DNA of 64,000 bases from positions 61,234,228-61,298,227 of the forward strand of contig NW_023605083.1 in assembly GCF_014898055.3 (NCBI RefSeq), given 5' to 3'. Below the pieces are notes generated by a model, which ran no database searches, was not told the origin of the DNA, and saw only the letters and a list, made by a program, of their open reading frames with translations. A program made the position numbers and the translations under genes. Shown piece after piece: positions 1 through 11,101 of this stretch. Numbering within the stretch: position 1 is the first letter of the stretch; the number at the start of each line of letters is the position of its first letter. Source of the DNA: Talpa occidentalis. Taxonomy: Eukaryota; Chordata; Mammalia; Eulipotyphla; Talpidae.

Positions 1-1699
1 CATGGAATCCTCTTGATTTTACTGGTTAGAGTAGAGCTGCCAAAGGTACTGGGTTTTCACATACAGTAACAGCCAGACTGTAATCAGACTTCCAGTGACA
101 TCAACCTTCTAAAATATCTGTGAACCCAGAGGGAAGTGGGGAAGAAGCAGGGGGCTCAGCGCCCCCTGAAAACAGCGGCCAAAAGCCCATGCACCCTCCT
201 AAGAAGCAAAGTCAACCTGACACGTATGGAACACTGTGTTTCCTGGCTTCCCCAAGAAAAACTTCAGTTTTGCCCACCAGAGAGCAGGAAGTGGGAGCAG
301 AAGAGTCAGGAAGCAGGTTGGAGGAGGAGGCGAGTGGAGGGTTGACAAAAGGCGACAGCCCTGACACAGATATCACCTCCAAATTGTACAGGAACACACT
401 TTGTATCATGTGCACGAGATTAAGAACAGCTAGAGTTGACTTACAAGTACAGGCAGGGGTCATGGAGCATGGGGGTAAAAGGTCCCAAATGCCACGACTG
501 CCCTAAGATGGCTTCACCAACGGCAGACGGCAGTAAAAGCCATCAGTGAGAAGAGCATACTGGTCCGTGAGAGGCAAAGCCAAGCCCCACATATTTTGAA
601 AGCTCCTGATGACATCACTGCACCACACCAAGGTACAAAAGGGACTGATGTTCATAATGATGACCGTGACTCATTAAGAAAAGGTTAAATACTCTCCAGA
701 ATACTCTGTTTACTAAGGCAGGGAAGTGTGTAATACATTTTAGAAAGATTTCCCTCAAAAAATATTAAAATTTTAAAGATTCAGCACTTAAAGGGTTAAT
801 CCTCTGTTATCTGAATATTTGCTTACCTGCCTCATTTCACAACAATGCTAGTAAATGAGGCATTACTTTTTTTAATAATCATTAGTATCAAATTATTGGC
901 ACCATTCAGTTTTAAGGATAGGGACAGGAGAGCAAACTATACAATACAACATAAAAATACAGTTCTGATACAAATATACGTGATCAATTCCACTTAACAA
1001 GTGGTCATAAGAAATGGATGGACATTGTACACACAAAGGAATACAGCTAGTAAATCATCACAATGGAAAAGTGCTCAGCCTTGCTAGTAACTGATGAAGT
1101 AAAACAACCTTTCAAGAACAACTATACACATCTATCAAACTAGCGAAAATAAATAAAATGGCAAAACCCAACACTGGCAGAGCTGTTGGTAAATAGAAAT
1201 GCTTATACATTGCTGGTGGCATCATAAATTGTGGAGGGGATTCAAGCATTCAGAGGGCATAGGGGGTTGAACTAAATGACCTTTAAGGTCCTTCCAACCC
1301 AGAGATTGGATCTTTCTAGAAAGCAATCTGACAATATGAAACAAGAGCTATAAAATAGTTCATGCTCTTTGACCTTGTAATCCTTCATTGGAGATATTCC
1401 AAAGGGAAAAGTCCAAATGAAGGATCAATATTTTTTGTTTTTGTTTTTACAAAGACATTCATAGCAGCACTATTTATAAGAGTGAAAACTTGGATATAAT
1501 GCAAATGTTTTATAATGGGAAGAAGTGAGGTTAATCGAGTTACATGGATACAAAGACATTTAAAGTGGTGAGTGTAGGATCTGTGCTGATCAGAGGGGAT
1601 ATGTGTTAGATGTAGAACAACCAGATGGCCAGAGCTACATAAAAAGGCGGGTGGGGGGTATATTGAGAAAGCTTGGGAAACAATTTAAAGGGACAGTGT
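1..1699. other. Downstream flank: L1 relic, no gene recognised
   Basis: Positions about 1060-1560 read like an old L1 3' end in plus orientation ('tacattgctggtggcatca', 'catagcagcactatttataa'). This is interrupted around 1230-1315 by a short insert of another old repeat. I see nothing in 1-1050 beyond chance reading frames. Confidence 0.5.
1060..1560 (+). mobile_element. L1 3'-end relic with an insert
   Basis: It contains 'gcttatacattgctggtggc', 'gaaagcaatctgacaatatg' and 'attcatagcagcactattta' in L1M order. About 80 bp from 1235 ('gttgaactaaatgaccttta') belongs to a different old repeat that split the element. Confidence 0.6.
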
Positions 1700-2572
1700 A
1701 TGGTTAGGGGGTTTCTTTATTCCTGCAAAGTTGTTCAAATGCATAATAAAAATCTAAAAACACATTTCTTGAAACAATATAAAAAGAGAGCAAAGTTTCT
1801 TCTGGTCAAGGTTCTATCAACAGGACATGAATTGATCAACTTTAGAAATAGTTTTCCTTATGGGACACCCAAACGAATCTTGATATTGAATCCTTTCAAC
1901 CTTGGAAGGGTGTTTTAGACAATTGAAGCCATACTTTGAGTTCAACGATGAATTTTGTTTATCCCAAATAAAATTGTATCTAACAAATTCACAAGATAAA
2001 TTATATTTCAAGTGAAGCTGAAGTACTTTCAGTCCTGGTGATTACAACTTTCTTTTTTAGTTCACTACTCATGTTTGAATAAAAATGAATGTTAAGGACA
2101 TTTTAAGATCTGTGTATTTACCAGTGTAAATGAAAAAAAAAATCAACAGTAAGGAATTATTCTCTCATTAAAAATGACTCTTTAACAAACAAAGCTTGGT
2201 GCTAGTTTCCATCATACAAAATCGTGGTTGTGATTGATAGTAAAGGATTCCATGCCATGTTAATCCCTGTGGTTACTGATATATACACACACAGGTACTT
2301 CTGAAAAGGAATCCCCATTTCCCCATATTCTTCTCCTAGGCTTATCAAATTCTGTCTCAACTACAATGAGTAGTAGAAAAACTCTAATACTCAGGAGACA
2401 TAAAGTAACGTTTCCAATACAAGTCAAGCCACAAGTTGGCTTCAACTAACCATGGAGACCGGGCAAACAGAGCACACGCATTGTATGTTGTGCTAGAGTG
2501 AGCACACAAAGCCCGAAGAAAGAAAACGGACAGAAGGCACCGTGCCATCCTCCAGGCAACGAGGGAAGAATT
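1700..2572 (-). other. EPB41L4B: Probable 3' UTR of the long EPB41L4B isoform
   Basis: Follows the TGA, AT-rich, with no coding potential. The only canonical AATAAA before recognisable repeat DNA is at 1716-1721. Repeats begin below about 1560, consistent with the transcript ending near 1.7 kb. The UTR could run further; an ATTAAA hexamer lies at 871-876. Confidence 0.45.
1716..1721 (-). terminator. Candidate poly(A) signal AATAAA, long isoform
   Basis: A canonical hexamer on the minus strand about 850 nt after the long-form stop. No strong GT-rich element follows, so the assignment is tentative. Confidence 0.4.
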
Positions 2573-2642
2573 TCACAGTTCGGTCATCAACAGTCTTTTC
2601 ATCATTTTCTCTCTCTCTAGTTCTTGCCGGAGCGTCTCTGCA
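2573..2642 (-). CDS. EPB41L4B: EPB41L4B long-isoform terminal exon, coding part
   Basis: Acceptor acctcctctttttcag. The first base completes Ser, then AETLRQELEREKMMKRLL and MTEL before the TGA at 2573-2575. The charged stretch AETLRQELEREKMMKRLL should be helical and possibly coiled-coil. The last three residues, Thr-Glu-Leu, fit a class I PDZ ligand; the paralogue EPB41L5 likewise ends in Thr-Glu-Leu as I recall it. The spliced long isoform contributes 445 residues from the shared exon to this stop. Confidence 0.93.
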
Positions 2643-3592
2643 CTGAAAAAGAGGAGGTAACAGAAGGGTGAGATAACTCCCCCCAAGATTATTAGAGGAG
2701 ATTCAGCTAAAGTTTATCTCCTAGATCTATCCTCTGCCCTCCCTCCCTCTCTCCTTTTCTCTCTCCCTTCTTTTTTTCCCATTGAAGAATTTCAAGAGTT
2801 TGAGCAAAAAATGGACTCAAATTGGGCATTACCAAGCCAGAATTGGTTAGGAACATTCTGACCCAGATTCTTTCTTGATCTCAGTTCCTGACTTTCCCTT
2901 TCAGGCTCCTAAGGACCCCTGGTGTTTGCTAGCATTATGGCAACTTGAAATTTTCTGACTCCCTATGGCTTTCTTCCATCAGACAGAGTTCCTCAAGGGT
3001 CCACTCATCAGCGAACTGACTATACGTGTCATTCATGTCTGAAACCCCAAAGGACAGCACAGGGTCTGGCACACAGCAACCACTCAGCAGAAGTCTTTTG
3101 AATGAATGGGAAGATGTCCAGTGGCTAGAGTTCTTTAAAACATATTGCACTTTCACCCAGAGTTCCCCTCCACGCTTCAATACACAAAACTGAGTGAAGT
3201 AAAATTGGCTGCTTTGAGAGGTTACCTCTGACTTTTGGTCCTCAGCTTCAGTTGCCTACCAATAGAACCTGTCTCTACTGTATAAACACGCACACACACA
3301 CACAGAGGAAGTACACATCTTCTAAGATATAACCGAGTATTATTAAGCCAATTATTTTTAAATAATTGCATTCGAGGTAGAAATAAAAATTTTCTGCTAT
3401 GGCCAACAAGGTCCTACACAATCTGGCCCCTACACGCTCCACCTCAGAAGCCTTGGCACTGGCTGTGCCAAGCTTGCCCCCTTATCACCTCAGGTCTCTG
3501 CTTAAATGCTCTCAAGAAGAGACCATTCCAGCATGACCTACTACACTTCACCTTGGTGTTCTTCTCCCTGCCAGGACCTGCTGATCACTCAC
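2643..3592. other. Last intron of the long isoform
   Basis: A 0.95-kb intron with a long CT-rich stretch at 2730-2780 and a short (CA)n run near 3289-3303. There is no other feature I can support. Confidence 0.5.
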
Positions 3593-3738
3593 CTGGCTGC
3601 CAGAGAAACAGGCTTCCGGGTGGTGTAGATGGTCTGCACTGTGGAGCTGGTCTCTGTCAAAGGCCTCAGGGTCGCTGTTGGAATGAGCGGGGAAGACTGG
3701 CCAGGACAGCACTGTGATTTACTGTCTCTAAAATCTGC
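3593..3738 (-). CDS. EPB41L4B: EPB41L4B long-form penultimate exon (TIYTTRKPVSLAA)
   Basis: A 146-nt exon with acceptor ctgtttcctctccag and donor CAG|gtgagt, both strong. It codes for ADFRDSKSQCCPGQSSPLIP, TATLRPLTETSSTVQ and TIYTTRKPVSLAA, leaving AG of a split Ser. Members of the EPB41L4B/EPB41L5 pair carry a related Ser/Thr-rich block just before the C-terminal helix. Its sequence differs from the remembered human exon only by scattered substitutions. Confidence 0.93.
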
Positions 3739-3859
3739 CTGGAGAGGAAACAGAAAAGAGGAAATCAATCTCAATTTGGACTCCATTTTCACACAGTCAG
3801 CTGCTCCCTATGCTTTAACAAATAGTTTCTATTTTTTAATAGTAGCTAAAATCAATTCC

Positions 3860-4230
3860 CATTTATTAAATGATATCACATTGTGTTAGATACTATGCTG
3901 AGCATTTTACATTCATTACCTCCTACCAATCCTCTGAGACAGAGGTTATATTTCATTATATCTTAAACCCCATCAATTGTAAGGTGTGCCATTTTTGCCT
4001 GCACCACAGAGAAAGAAAAATGCGAATATTTGTGAATATTCATACTTTGTCACGCTTACTACTGTAATGAACATTCTGATGTCAGAGATGCTAAAAGGTG
4101 GGGAAAAAATGCATCTCTCAGAACTGATTTTATGAAAAATCAAAGTGAGGCACAGAGAGGTTAAGTAATCTCCCAAGCCACAGAGTTAGTAAGGGTTAAG
4201 AACAAGTATTTGGAACCGGCATTTAGCTGA
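3860..4230 (+). mobile_element. MIR-like element
   Basis: 'tagatactatgctgagcatt', 'gaggcacagagaggttaagt' and 'ccaagccacagagttagtaa' follow MIR order, with an unrelated segment at about 3960-4090 in between. Confidence 0.65.
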
Positions 4231-4261
4231 CCCCATAACTGGCATTTTTTTATCACCATAG

Positions 4262-4440
4262 CCGAGGTTTCCAAAGTATGGTCCCCGGACCAGTAGCATC
4301 AGAACTATCTTGAAACTTGGTGAAAATGCAAATTCTCAGCCCCATCTAAGGTCCGAGAATGGGGATGAAGTCCAGCAATCGGTGCTTTAACAAGACCTCT
4401 GGATGATTCTGACACATGGTAAAGTTTGACAATTACACTC
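4262..4440 (+). mobile_element. hAT-Charlie-like relic
   Basis: The pattern 'tatggtccccggaccagtag...aatgcaaattctcagcccca...gtgctttaacaagacctc' is typical of an abundant old mammalian hAT-derived repeat. Related, more decayed stretches occur at 27215-27370, 44945-45065 and, on minus, 60750-60900. Confidence 0.7.
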
Positions 4441-4530
4441 AGTACATTGCCTGATTTGGACAGGATATATTTGTTGTTTTCTTTATAAAGCATGCTATGC
4501 TTATTTTTATAGAAAACATATCGAATATTG

Positions 4531-4814
4531 GGGCCTCCTTGGTGGCGCGAGGGGTTAAGACACAGCAATACGAAGCTATCCACAGCCACTGCAGCAAGAG
4601 TTCGATCCCTGGCCTGGGAGGTGACACACATGGTGCAGCAGACCTCTCCTGACTCGCCTGCTGCTCCCCTCATTAGTATATTTCAGTCAATCTGCCTGTT
4701 CTGTTCCCCACTCTGTCTCCGGTGAATCCTCTCACCCCCCCCCCCACACACACCTCTGGCTTGTACCCCAGTTCTTGTATGCATAAATATATAAATCTTT
4801 AAAAAAAAAAAAAG
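4531..4814 (+). mobile_element. tRNA-derived SINE, older subfamily
   Basis: It starts GGGCCTCCTTGGTGGCGC and carries a box-B-like AGTTCGATCCC. The body ends with the older tail block (CTCTGGCTTGTACCCCAGTT) and an A-run after ATAAATCTTT. It is antisense to the host gene. A short shared word (agaaaacata) flanks both sides, suggesting a decayed target duplication. Confidence 0.85.
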
Positions 4815-7800
4815 AAAACATACAGAAAACTTAGAAGGTGTATAGAAGTAGATAAATGATGAATCCCCATAATCCCTTACTGTTGGTATTCATGTATTTG
4901 CTCATAGTATTTTTTCAATGTATACTTTTAGTTTGGTCAATATCCTTTGACTAATACTAGCTATATATTGAAAATGTGATTTGTCATACAAGTTCCCAGC
5001 CCTAAACTCTGGGAAACTGATCACATGGTATAATGAAGAGACTTTGATCATCAAATGAGCAAAGTGATGAGTCCTCTCTCCTAGGAAAACATGGAAAACC
5101 ACTGAAAATACCATGTTGAGTTGTGATTCTAAAGGGTGTGGTTCTAAAGTTGTGGTTCTGCCTTGAACAACAGAGAGAGGTTTATCCTTTGATGGGTCCT
5201 GAAGCTACTGGTGAGAAATACAAACCTGTTTGTTTTACACCTGCTTCCAGAGGGAGAACTGACCTGGCCTGGGATGGAGCAATGTCAAAGAAATTGACCC
5301 TGAGAACAGGAGTCTCATACACTTGTCTAGCACGTGCTGTCTGCCACAGAGAACTTTCATGGTGTTGGCTGCCAGAGTCACCTGTGTGGCTCACCAAGCA
5401 CCTGGGCTCACCACTCTCCAGTCACATAGTAGGACTGCATTTTCCACCCCTCTGAAGCTAGGCATGACCATGGATTTGCTCTGGCCAAGGAAACGTGGGC
5501 AGAGGTACCATGTTTCATTTCCTTTGAAAGATCTAAGAACCAGCATGTGATTTATCACCTTTTCCTCTTTCCCTCTAACACTGTGACTAGGAACATTCCA
5601 AATGGCAGCTGCTCCATTAGACAAGGTCCCGGAAAGAGGCCAGCACACAGCAAAGTCCTCAGACCACCCACGACAAACATGCAGATGGGTAGGAAATTCA
5701 ACCTGTCATTTTAAAGCATGACTTAGTCCATCCTTCTGGAAACAAGAACTGGGGTAAAAAAAATTATTTTATTGCTTCAGTGACACGGGTGGAGGTTGGG
5801 CTTTTGATGCCACTTTTGATAGAAAAAGAGGGAAATTCACACTGATCCTACAAAATCAGTGGTGGGTAAAATTGCCAATTTAGCAGGGAGCTAGGTAGTA
5901 GCAACAAACCACACAGCAGTCATGGTATATTTCACTACCATGCACTCGGAGTAACAGTGAAAATTATTAAGATCATTAAATCTCAACTCTGAGTACTCAT
6001 CTTTCAATTAGGACGCTGTTAGTAACTCCCTAATTATTATCTCCAATCTAGTCCTCTCTCCTGATATTCACCTGATATCCTCTCTCCTGGATATTCACCT
6101 GCCTTTTCTTTGTTTCCACCTTTTCTTTGAAATATTTCAAAGGCATGTCTAATGCATCACGGCTAAAGGCAAACTCATTCTCTCTCCCAGTCCATCTTCT
6201 TGCAGGTTTCCTCATCTTTGTCCGCATTCCGTGAGTCAGAATTCTGGAGTCATTTTCGATCTTTCTTTCCCTCATCTAACTCAATTTCTTATCAACCTCC
6301 TAATTATCTCCCCATCTGTGCACGTCTCTCCACCTCCACCATCGAAAACACTGAGTCAAGCTCTCTGCCCTCTCTTCCTTGAATTATTGTCCTAAATTCC
6401 TAGACTATTGTCCAGAATCCACTCTGCCTAGACCAACTCTTCTCCCATTGCAACCTCAGGATTATTCCACTGTCACTACCCTGCTTGGTGTCCTTCAAAG
6501 ACTTGCCATTACTCTTAGTTACAGATCAGAGTGCTTACTGCAGCCGACAAAGTTCGAGCAAGGTTTTACCCTTTGGAGTTTGTCCTTGCCTTCCTCCCCT
6601 ACCGCCCCTGATGCCCCACGCCATTCCTCCCTGCATTCTAGCCCCACTGGCCTTCTTTTCAGTCCCTTGAATGTGGGATGGTCCCTCCTGCCCCAGGACT
6701 CTGGTTCACGCTGTTCCCTCTTCCTGCTCCAGCTGCCTTCCAGTCACTCTTGCCCAGATTTTAAAACACCCAGCATGGTTCCTGACATTGGCTTCCTGCT
6801 CCATCCTGGCCCCCAGCTTTTCAGGAAGGGCTTCCCTGGGTGTCTCACGGCACTGCCAAGGCTGGGCAGGAGGCCAGAGTGCCCGCCATAGCCAGCTGAG
6901 GCAAGCGGAGCAGGAGCTTCCAGCTGGGGAACTGTGTCTAGTAAAACTGCAGGGCCAGATGAAGGTTGGGGCAGCAGCCTTGACCAACCTGGCCCAGCGC
7001 CCTTGTCTCCGTCCTCCAGCTCTGAAAGGGCAAGTCCTGAGCAGCTCAAGAACCTAGAAGTGGACTGTTCCAGGCACCTGTTTTTACCTCTGCATCAGAC
7101 ACTGCTTCCTCCTTCCCTCCTTCTCCATGTGGCTGAAGGCACATGTGGTGATGGTCACCATCCAGCTCATAAGAATGTACTTTGCGTCACCCCTGGGCCC
7201 CCTCACAGCCCACTCATGGATCCTCCGGACTGGTCAGGCGCATTTGGAAGGCGCCTTAGGGATCATTTGGTTGCAGGAACAGCAAACTGATTCCTGGGAG
7301 GAAGAGGAACTGACGGAATGGAGGAGGGGACCCTGGACTCCCCACTTCTGCTCCATACAGCAGCCTATTCCAGAGTGAGCTGCTCAGACACTTTCATTTA
7401 GAGAGCTGAGTGGATGAAAAGAAGCCTAAAAATCCTCAGACTCTCTTATTTTGCAGATGAAGAAACTACAGGATTTAAATGTTAACAAACCTGTGAACAT
7501 TTCTGTAGAGTTTAAATAAGTTGCCTAGTGACACAGAGAGGTGGTAACACAAAACTGGTTGTCATGACTACCTGCTCCTGTTAATTACACCACCCTGCCT
7601 CTACAGCCTTGAGAAACAACAGTCACAGCTGGCATCTGTGGGATGGTCTGTGGTTGGTCAAGTACTATTAAGTTCTTGAACCCTTGTGATCCTTGCCTCC
7701 ACCAGATACGAGGATATGCATATGGCTATTTCCACTTTCAACAGGAGGAGACCGGCTGCCCAGCAAGGTACAGTGACTCACCTAAGATCTCACCATAATC

Positions 7801-7849
7801 AAGACAGAGCCAACCTCGAGAGAACTGAAAACATGGATTCAAATTCATG

Positions 7850-8330
7850 GATTGTATGTTCACAGCAACGTTATTTGCAATAGCCAGAAGGTGAAAATGA
7901 CTCAGATACCTTCAATGAAGGATTAGATCAACAAACCGTGGTATTTACATACAAGGGAATATTATCCCAGCAAAAAAGAGTCATGGCATGTGCTACAGCA
8001 GGCATGAACCTCAAAAAGAATCTCAAAGACATGTTACGTGAAAAAAAGCCAGACACAAAATGTCACGTATCCCATGAATCCATTTGTACGAAATAGCCAC
8101 ACTAGGCGAATGGAGAGAGACAGGACGCGGACTGGCAGTTGGCAGGGGCTGGAAGGAAGGGGGAATGGGGAGCAACTTTTATCAGGCATGGGTTCTCCCC
8201 TGAGGGTGCCAAAAATGTTTGGAACTAGACAGAGATTATAGCTGGAAGGCTGTAAATGTATTAAATGTCACTGAATAGTCCCTTACAATGTTTCATTGTA
8301 TGTGTGTGAAGCTGACCTCGATGAAATAAA
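7850..8330 (+). mobile_element. L1 3'-end relic
   Basis: Carries 'acgttatttgcaatagcc', 'gggaatattatcccagcaaa', 'aaaaaagccagacacaaaat' and 'gaatccatttgtacgaaata', the standard order of an L1M 3' region. It is non-coding and diverged. Confidence 0.75.
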
Positions 8331-8485
8331 ATCACCAAAACATGCAGACCCCCAAACCACAGCTCCTTCCCAACCCCACAGCGATCAAAAGCAGCTGTGG
8401 GTGTTTCTGTCTGGCATTCCACAGAAAGGCAGGCCACAGGGGAACAATGTTTGAAAACACAGATCTGTTTTTTAGGTCTACTTAC

Positions 8486-8554
8486 AGTAAACTGTGGCCC
8501 TGTAATGAAAGGATCAGGAAACGGGGGCACTGCATCAGCTGGGAATGTTTTTAT
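8486..8554 (-). CDS. EPB41L4B: EPB41L4B long-form exon (IKTFPADAVPPFPDPFITG)
   Basis: A 69-nt phase 0-0 exon with acceptor ctttctcttttttgaag and donor ACT|gtaagt. It codes for IKTFPADAVPPFPDPFITGP then QFT, 23 residues. It follows ...PPIKTRL and precedes ADFRDSK..., which is the order I recall for the human long isoform. The Pro/Phe spacing (PPFPDPF) is a plausible short interaction motif, but I know of no assigned partner. Confidence 0.88.
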
Positions 8555-10984
8555 CTTCAAAAAAGAGAAAGACAAGAGTGTTACTTTCAGATCAGAAAAC
8601 AAAGTTTTGAAATCTCTGGCAGTGCACTTTTAAAACCAGGCTGAAGGATTCGGGGGAACGTACGTAGAAGCTTCAGTGCTGGTGGAAAGAAACATACAAA
8701 GGGTTCTCAGGAGCGCTGCTGCCTGGCTGTACCTGCGCCCGATACTGTCCCGTGGAGCCCGTTGTCAGCAGGGACAACAGGCTGCGTCTCGTGTTTGGGA
8801 GGCACCCCATGCCTTACTCCCTCCACGGCGGTCAGCTTGGACTGCCCGGGCACGCTGGGCCCTACATCCTTGATCCACAGAAGGCCATGATTGGGGTGTA
8901 TAACAAGGCAGGCCAGGGCTGCCTGCTGATGGTTGCTCCCCAGGTGTGGGGCATGGGGTACACACTGCTGAGGGGCCACATTCTGAGATGTTGTCTATCA
9001 CAGTGGCCAGAGCACCCAGCAGCTGGACTCATCAGGCCAGAAGCATTCGCTGCCCATACACTTCAATTAGTGGACTCTGGGTAAACTCTGGGCAGCAGAG
9101 GGGAAACCCGGGTAGGCATGTGAGAATCCTGCCACTGTGGCCTTTGGTGATTGAAGTGCCAGGGCTGGGGGTGGCTGCGGCACAGGGCGGTGTGATGGGG
9201 GTGGATACAGTGTGATTGGGTAGTGGTGTATGGCCAAAGAGTTCTTTCTCTTTGTCATTTTGTCTTTGGTCTCTTGGAGGCCTTAGAGAATGGGAGGGGA
9301 GGTGCTTATTTCTCTAGCCAGCCTAAAGGACTACCAGCAGGCCCAGGGGCTGAGGACTCTGTCTGCAACCCTTGGGGCACAGGAATTATCTGCACCCCTG
9401 CCTGTGAACGTACTGTGCTGTCTGCCACGAGAGGGCTGCAGCCAAGGCACTGAGGCTACCAGGGCCCACCCACAGCAGCCTTTGTGTCTCCTGGGATCTT
9501 GCCTAGAGCCCAGGGACCCCACGCCTACAGGGGCTCCTGAGGTTTCCCTCTATTGCTCAGAGTTAACCAGGAGTCCACGAGCTAAAGTGAATAGACAGGG
9601 AATGCTTTCTGGGCTAGTGAGTCCAGGCCCCCAGGACTCTCGTTGCTGTAATCACAGTGGCCAGAATGTGAACCAGGGATAGGCCCTCGATATCCTCGAG
9701 TCTAATGGAGGCTAAGGTAGGGAAGAGCAAGAACACATCAAGCCAGACTCTATAATCTGCTAAGGTTTTCTGAGCGGGTGGTGCAGATCTGGACCAATCT
9801 GAGAATGGCAATGACCTTGCCCGTGTGCTCTGAGATGTCCAGGCCAAGCCTACTCCCCTCCCCCAAACTCTTATTGGTCTCTAAACATCTCAAAATGCAA
9901 AAATGAGACCCAAATTGCCTTCAGACTGAGGTACAGGGAGAGGACTCAGGGTGAGCCAAGCGGTACCTTCTCCTCCATGGCCTAATGGGTCAACATGGTG
10001 TTCTGAGACCCACAGCAACATAGGAAGAAACGTACAGAAGAAACTCTCAGACCATCATGAAGTAGAAGGAAAAAAGAGGGTTATTATGGCTATTAAAGAA
10101 GCATACAGTTGGCAACTTCAGAGAATTATTTAGACCCACTCTCTATAATGAAATATATTCCGAACAGTTACACTGTTTGCTCAGCTGTGACAAAATGTAT
10201 TATATCTCCTGAGGACACCGTAAGGTGGCATAAGGGAACAAAAGCCAATGTCACAATATTGAACCCAGCCTAAGGAAATGAAATACCTGACACCCAAGCT
10301 AATGTGTTCTCACAAATAGTGAGTGATGAGCTGGAGACAAAATGCACATCCGGCAGTAAAGAATCTGCTAGGTGAACGGTGGACCTTTAATTTGGTGCAA
10401 TATACACAGTCATGTAGAATGTTATAACAAGATAGCAACACAACCTTTAGTGAAAAGAGAAAAACAGGAAATGATATGGACACCGACTTAATTGTGTAAA
10501 ATAATGGGCGACTGTGAATAAATATAAGAAGGAACCATGCAAAAATGCAAAAAAAAAAAAAAAAAGTGCCAAGTTGGGAAAATGGGTGACTCCTTTTAAG
10601 TCGTAAAGCTCATACTGTTATCTTGATAAACAGCAGGAAAAGCCAAGTTTTAAAGTTTTTTATTTCAATGGAATTGCAACTAAGATTCTTCTCTCTGCAA
10701 AAGCATCTAGTTCATCCAAGCTCTAGGAAAACAAACCCTCCCTGAACGTGAGACCTAGAGACAAGACCTAGACATCCAGGGGGCCCGGGGGGGACCACAC
10801 TTGTGTGTCCCAGTGTGACCGGAGCTGGCTGGTCTCCAAATTCTGCATCATCCTGGAGTGAGAGCACCTGTGAGCACGGCTCCTGCGGAGGTCTGGGGCT
10901 TTCACCCCCGTGGGGCCGTTGCTTGGTGGCTGCTGCCCGCCTCACCTCTCCTGGCCAGGCCCCTCTCCCTGCCAGGGTACCTAC
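8555..10984. other. Intron
   Basis: A 2.4-kb intron. A poly(A) run lies at about 10549-10565 after AT-rich sequence (10.0-10.55 kb) that may be an old LINE remnant. GC-rich sequence at 8.7-9.5 kb contains only chance reading frames. Confidence 0.4.
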
Positions 10985-11101
10985 CAGCCTTGTTTTGATT
11001 GGAGGGTGCATGCAAACTCCAGTGGTCTCTTCCTTCATGGGGAGAGAGAGTGGAGGAGAACAGCGAGAGTGGGCACAGTAGGGGGCGCTGGCGGGCTCTG
11101 C
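10985..11101 (-). CDS. EPB41L4B: EPB41L4B long-form exon (MKEETTGVCMHPPIKTRL)
   Basis: A 117-nt phase 0-0 exon, acceptor ctctcctcgtgagcag after a long pyrimidine tract, donor CTG|gtaggt. It codes for AEPASAPYCAHSRCSPPLSL then PMKEETTGVCMHPPIKTRL. The second half is nearly identical to the human protein as I recall it, with Tyr to His in CMYPP. It contains three cysteines and sits in an otherwise GC-rich stretch. As a 39-codon symmetric exon it can be skipped without changing frame. Confidence 0.92.

Larger units (their letters stand above)
3739..8485. other. Intron
   Basis: A 4.7-kb intron. It holds MIR-like sequence (3860-4230), a hAT-Charlie-like relic (4262-4440), an older tRNA-SINE (4531-4814), L2-like antisense sequence (about 6440-6880) and an L1 3'-end fragment in plus orientation (about 7850-8330). 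Confidence 0.55.

Noticed and set aside
6379..6891. 170-codon plus-strand frame
   Set aside because: The sequence reads as the antisense of an L2 3' region, so the frame is incidental.
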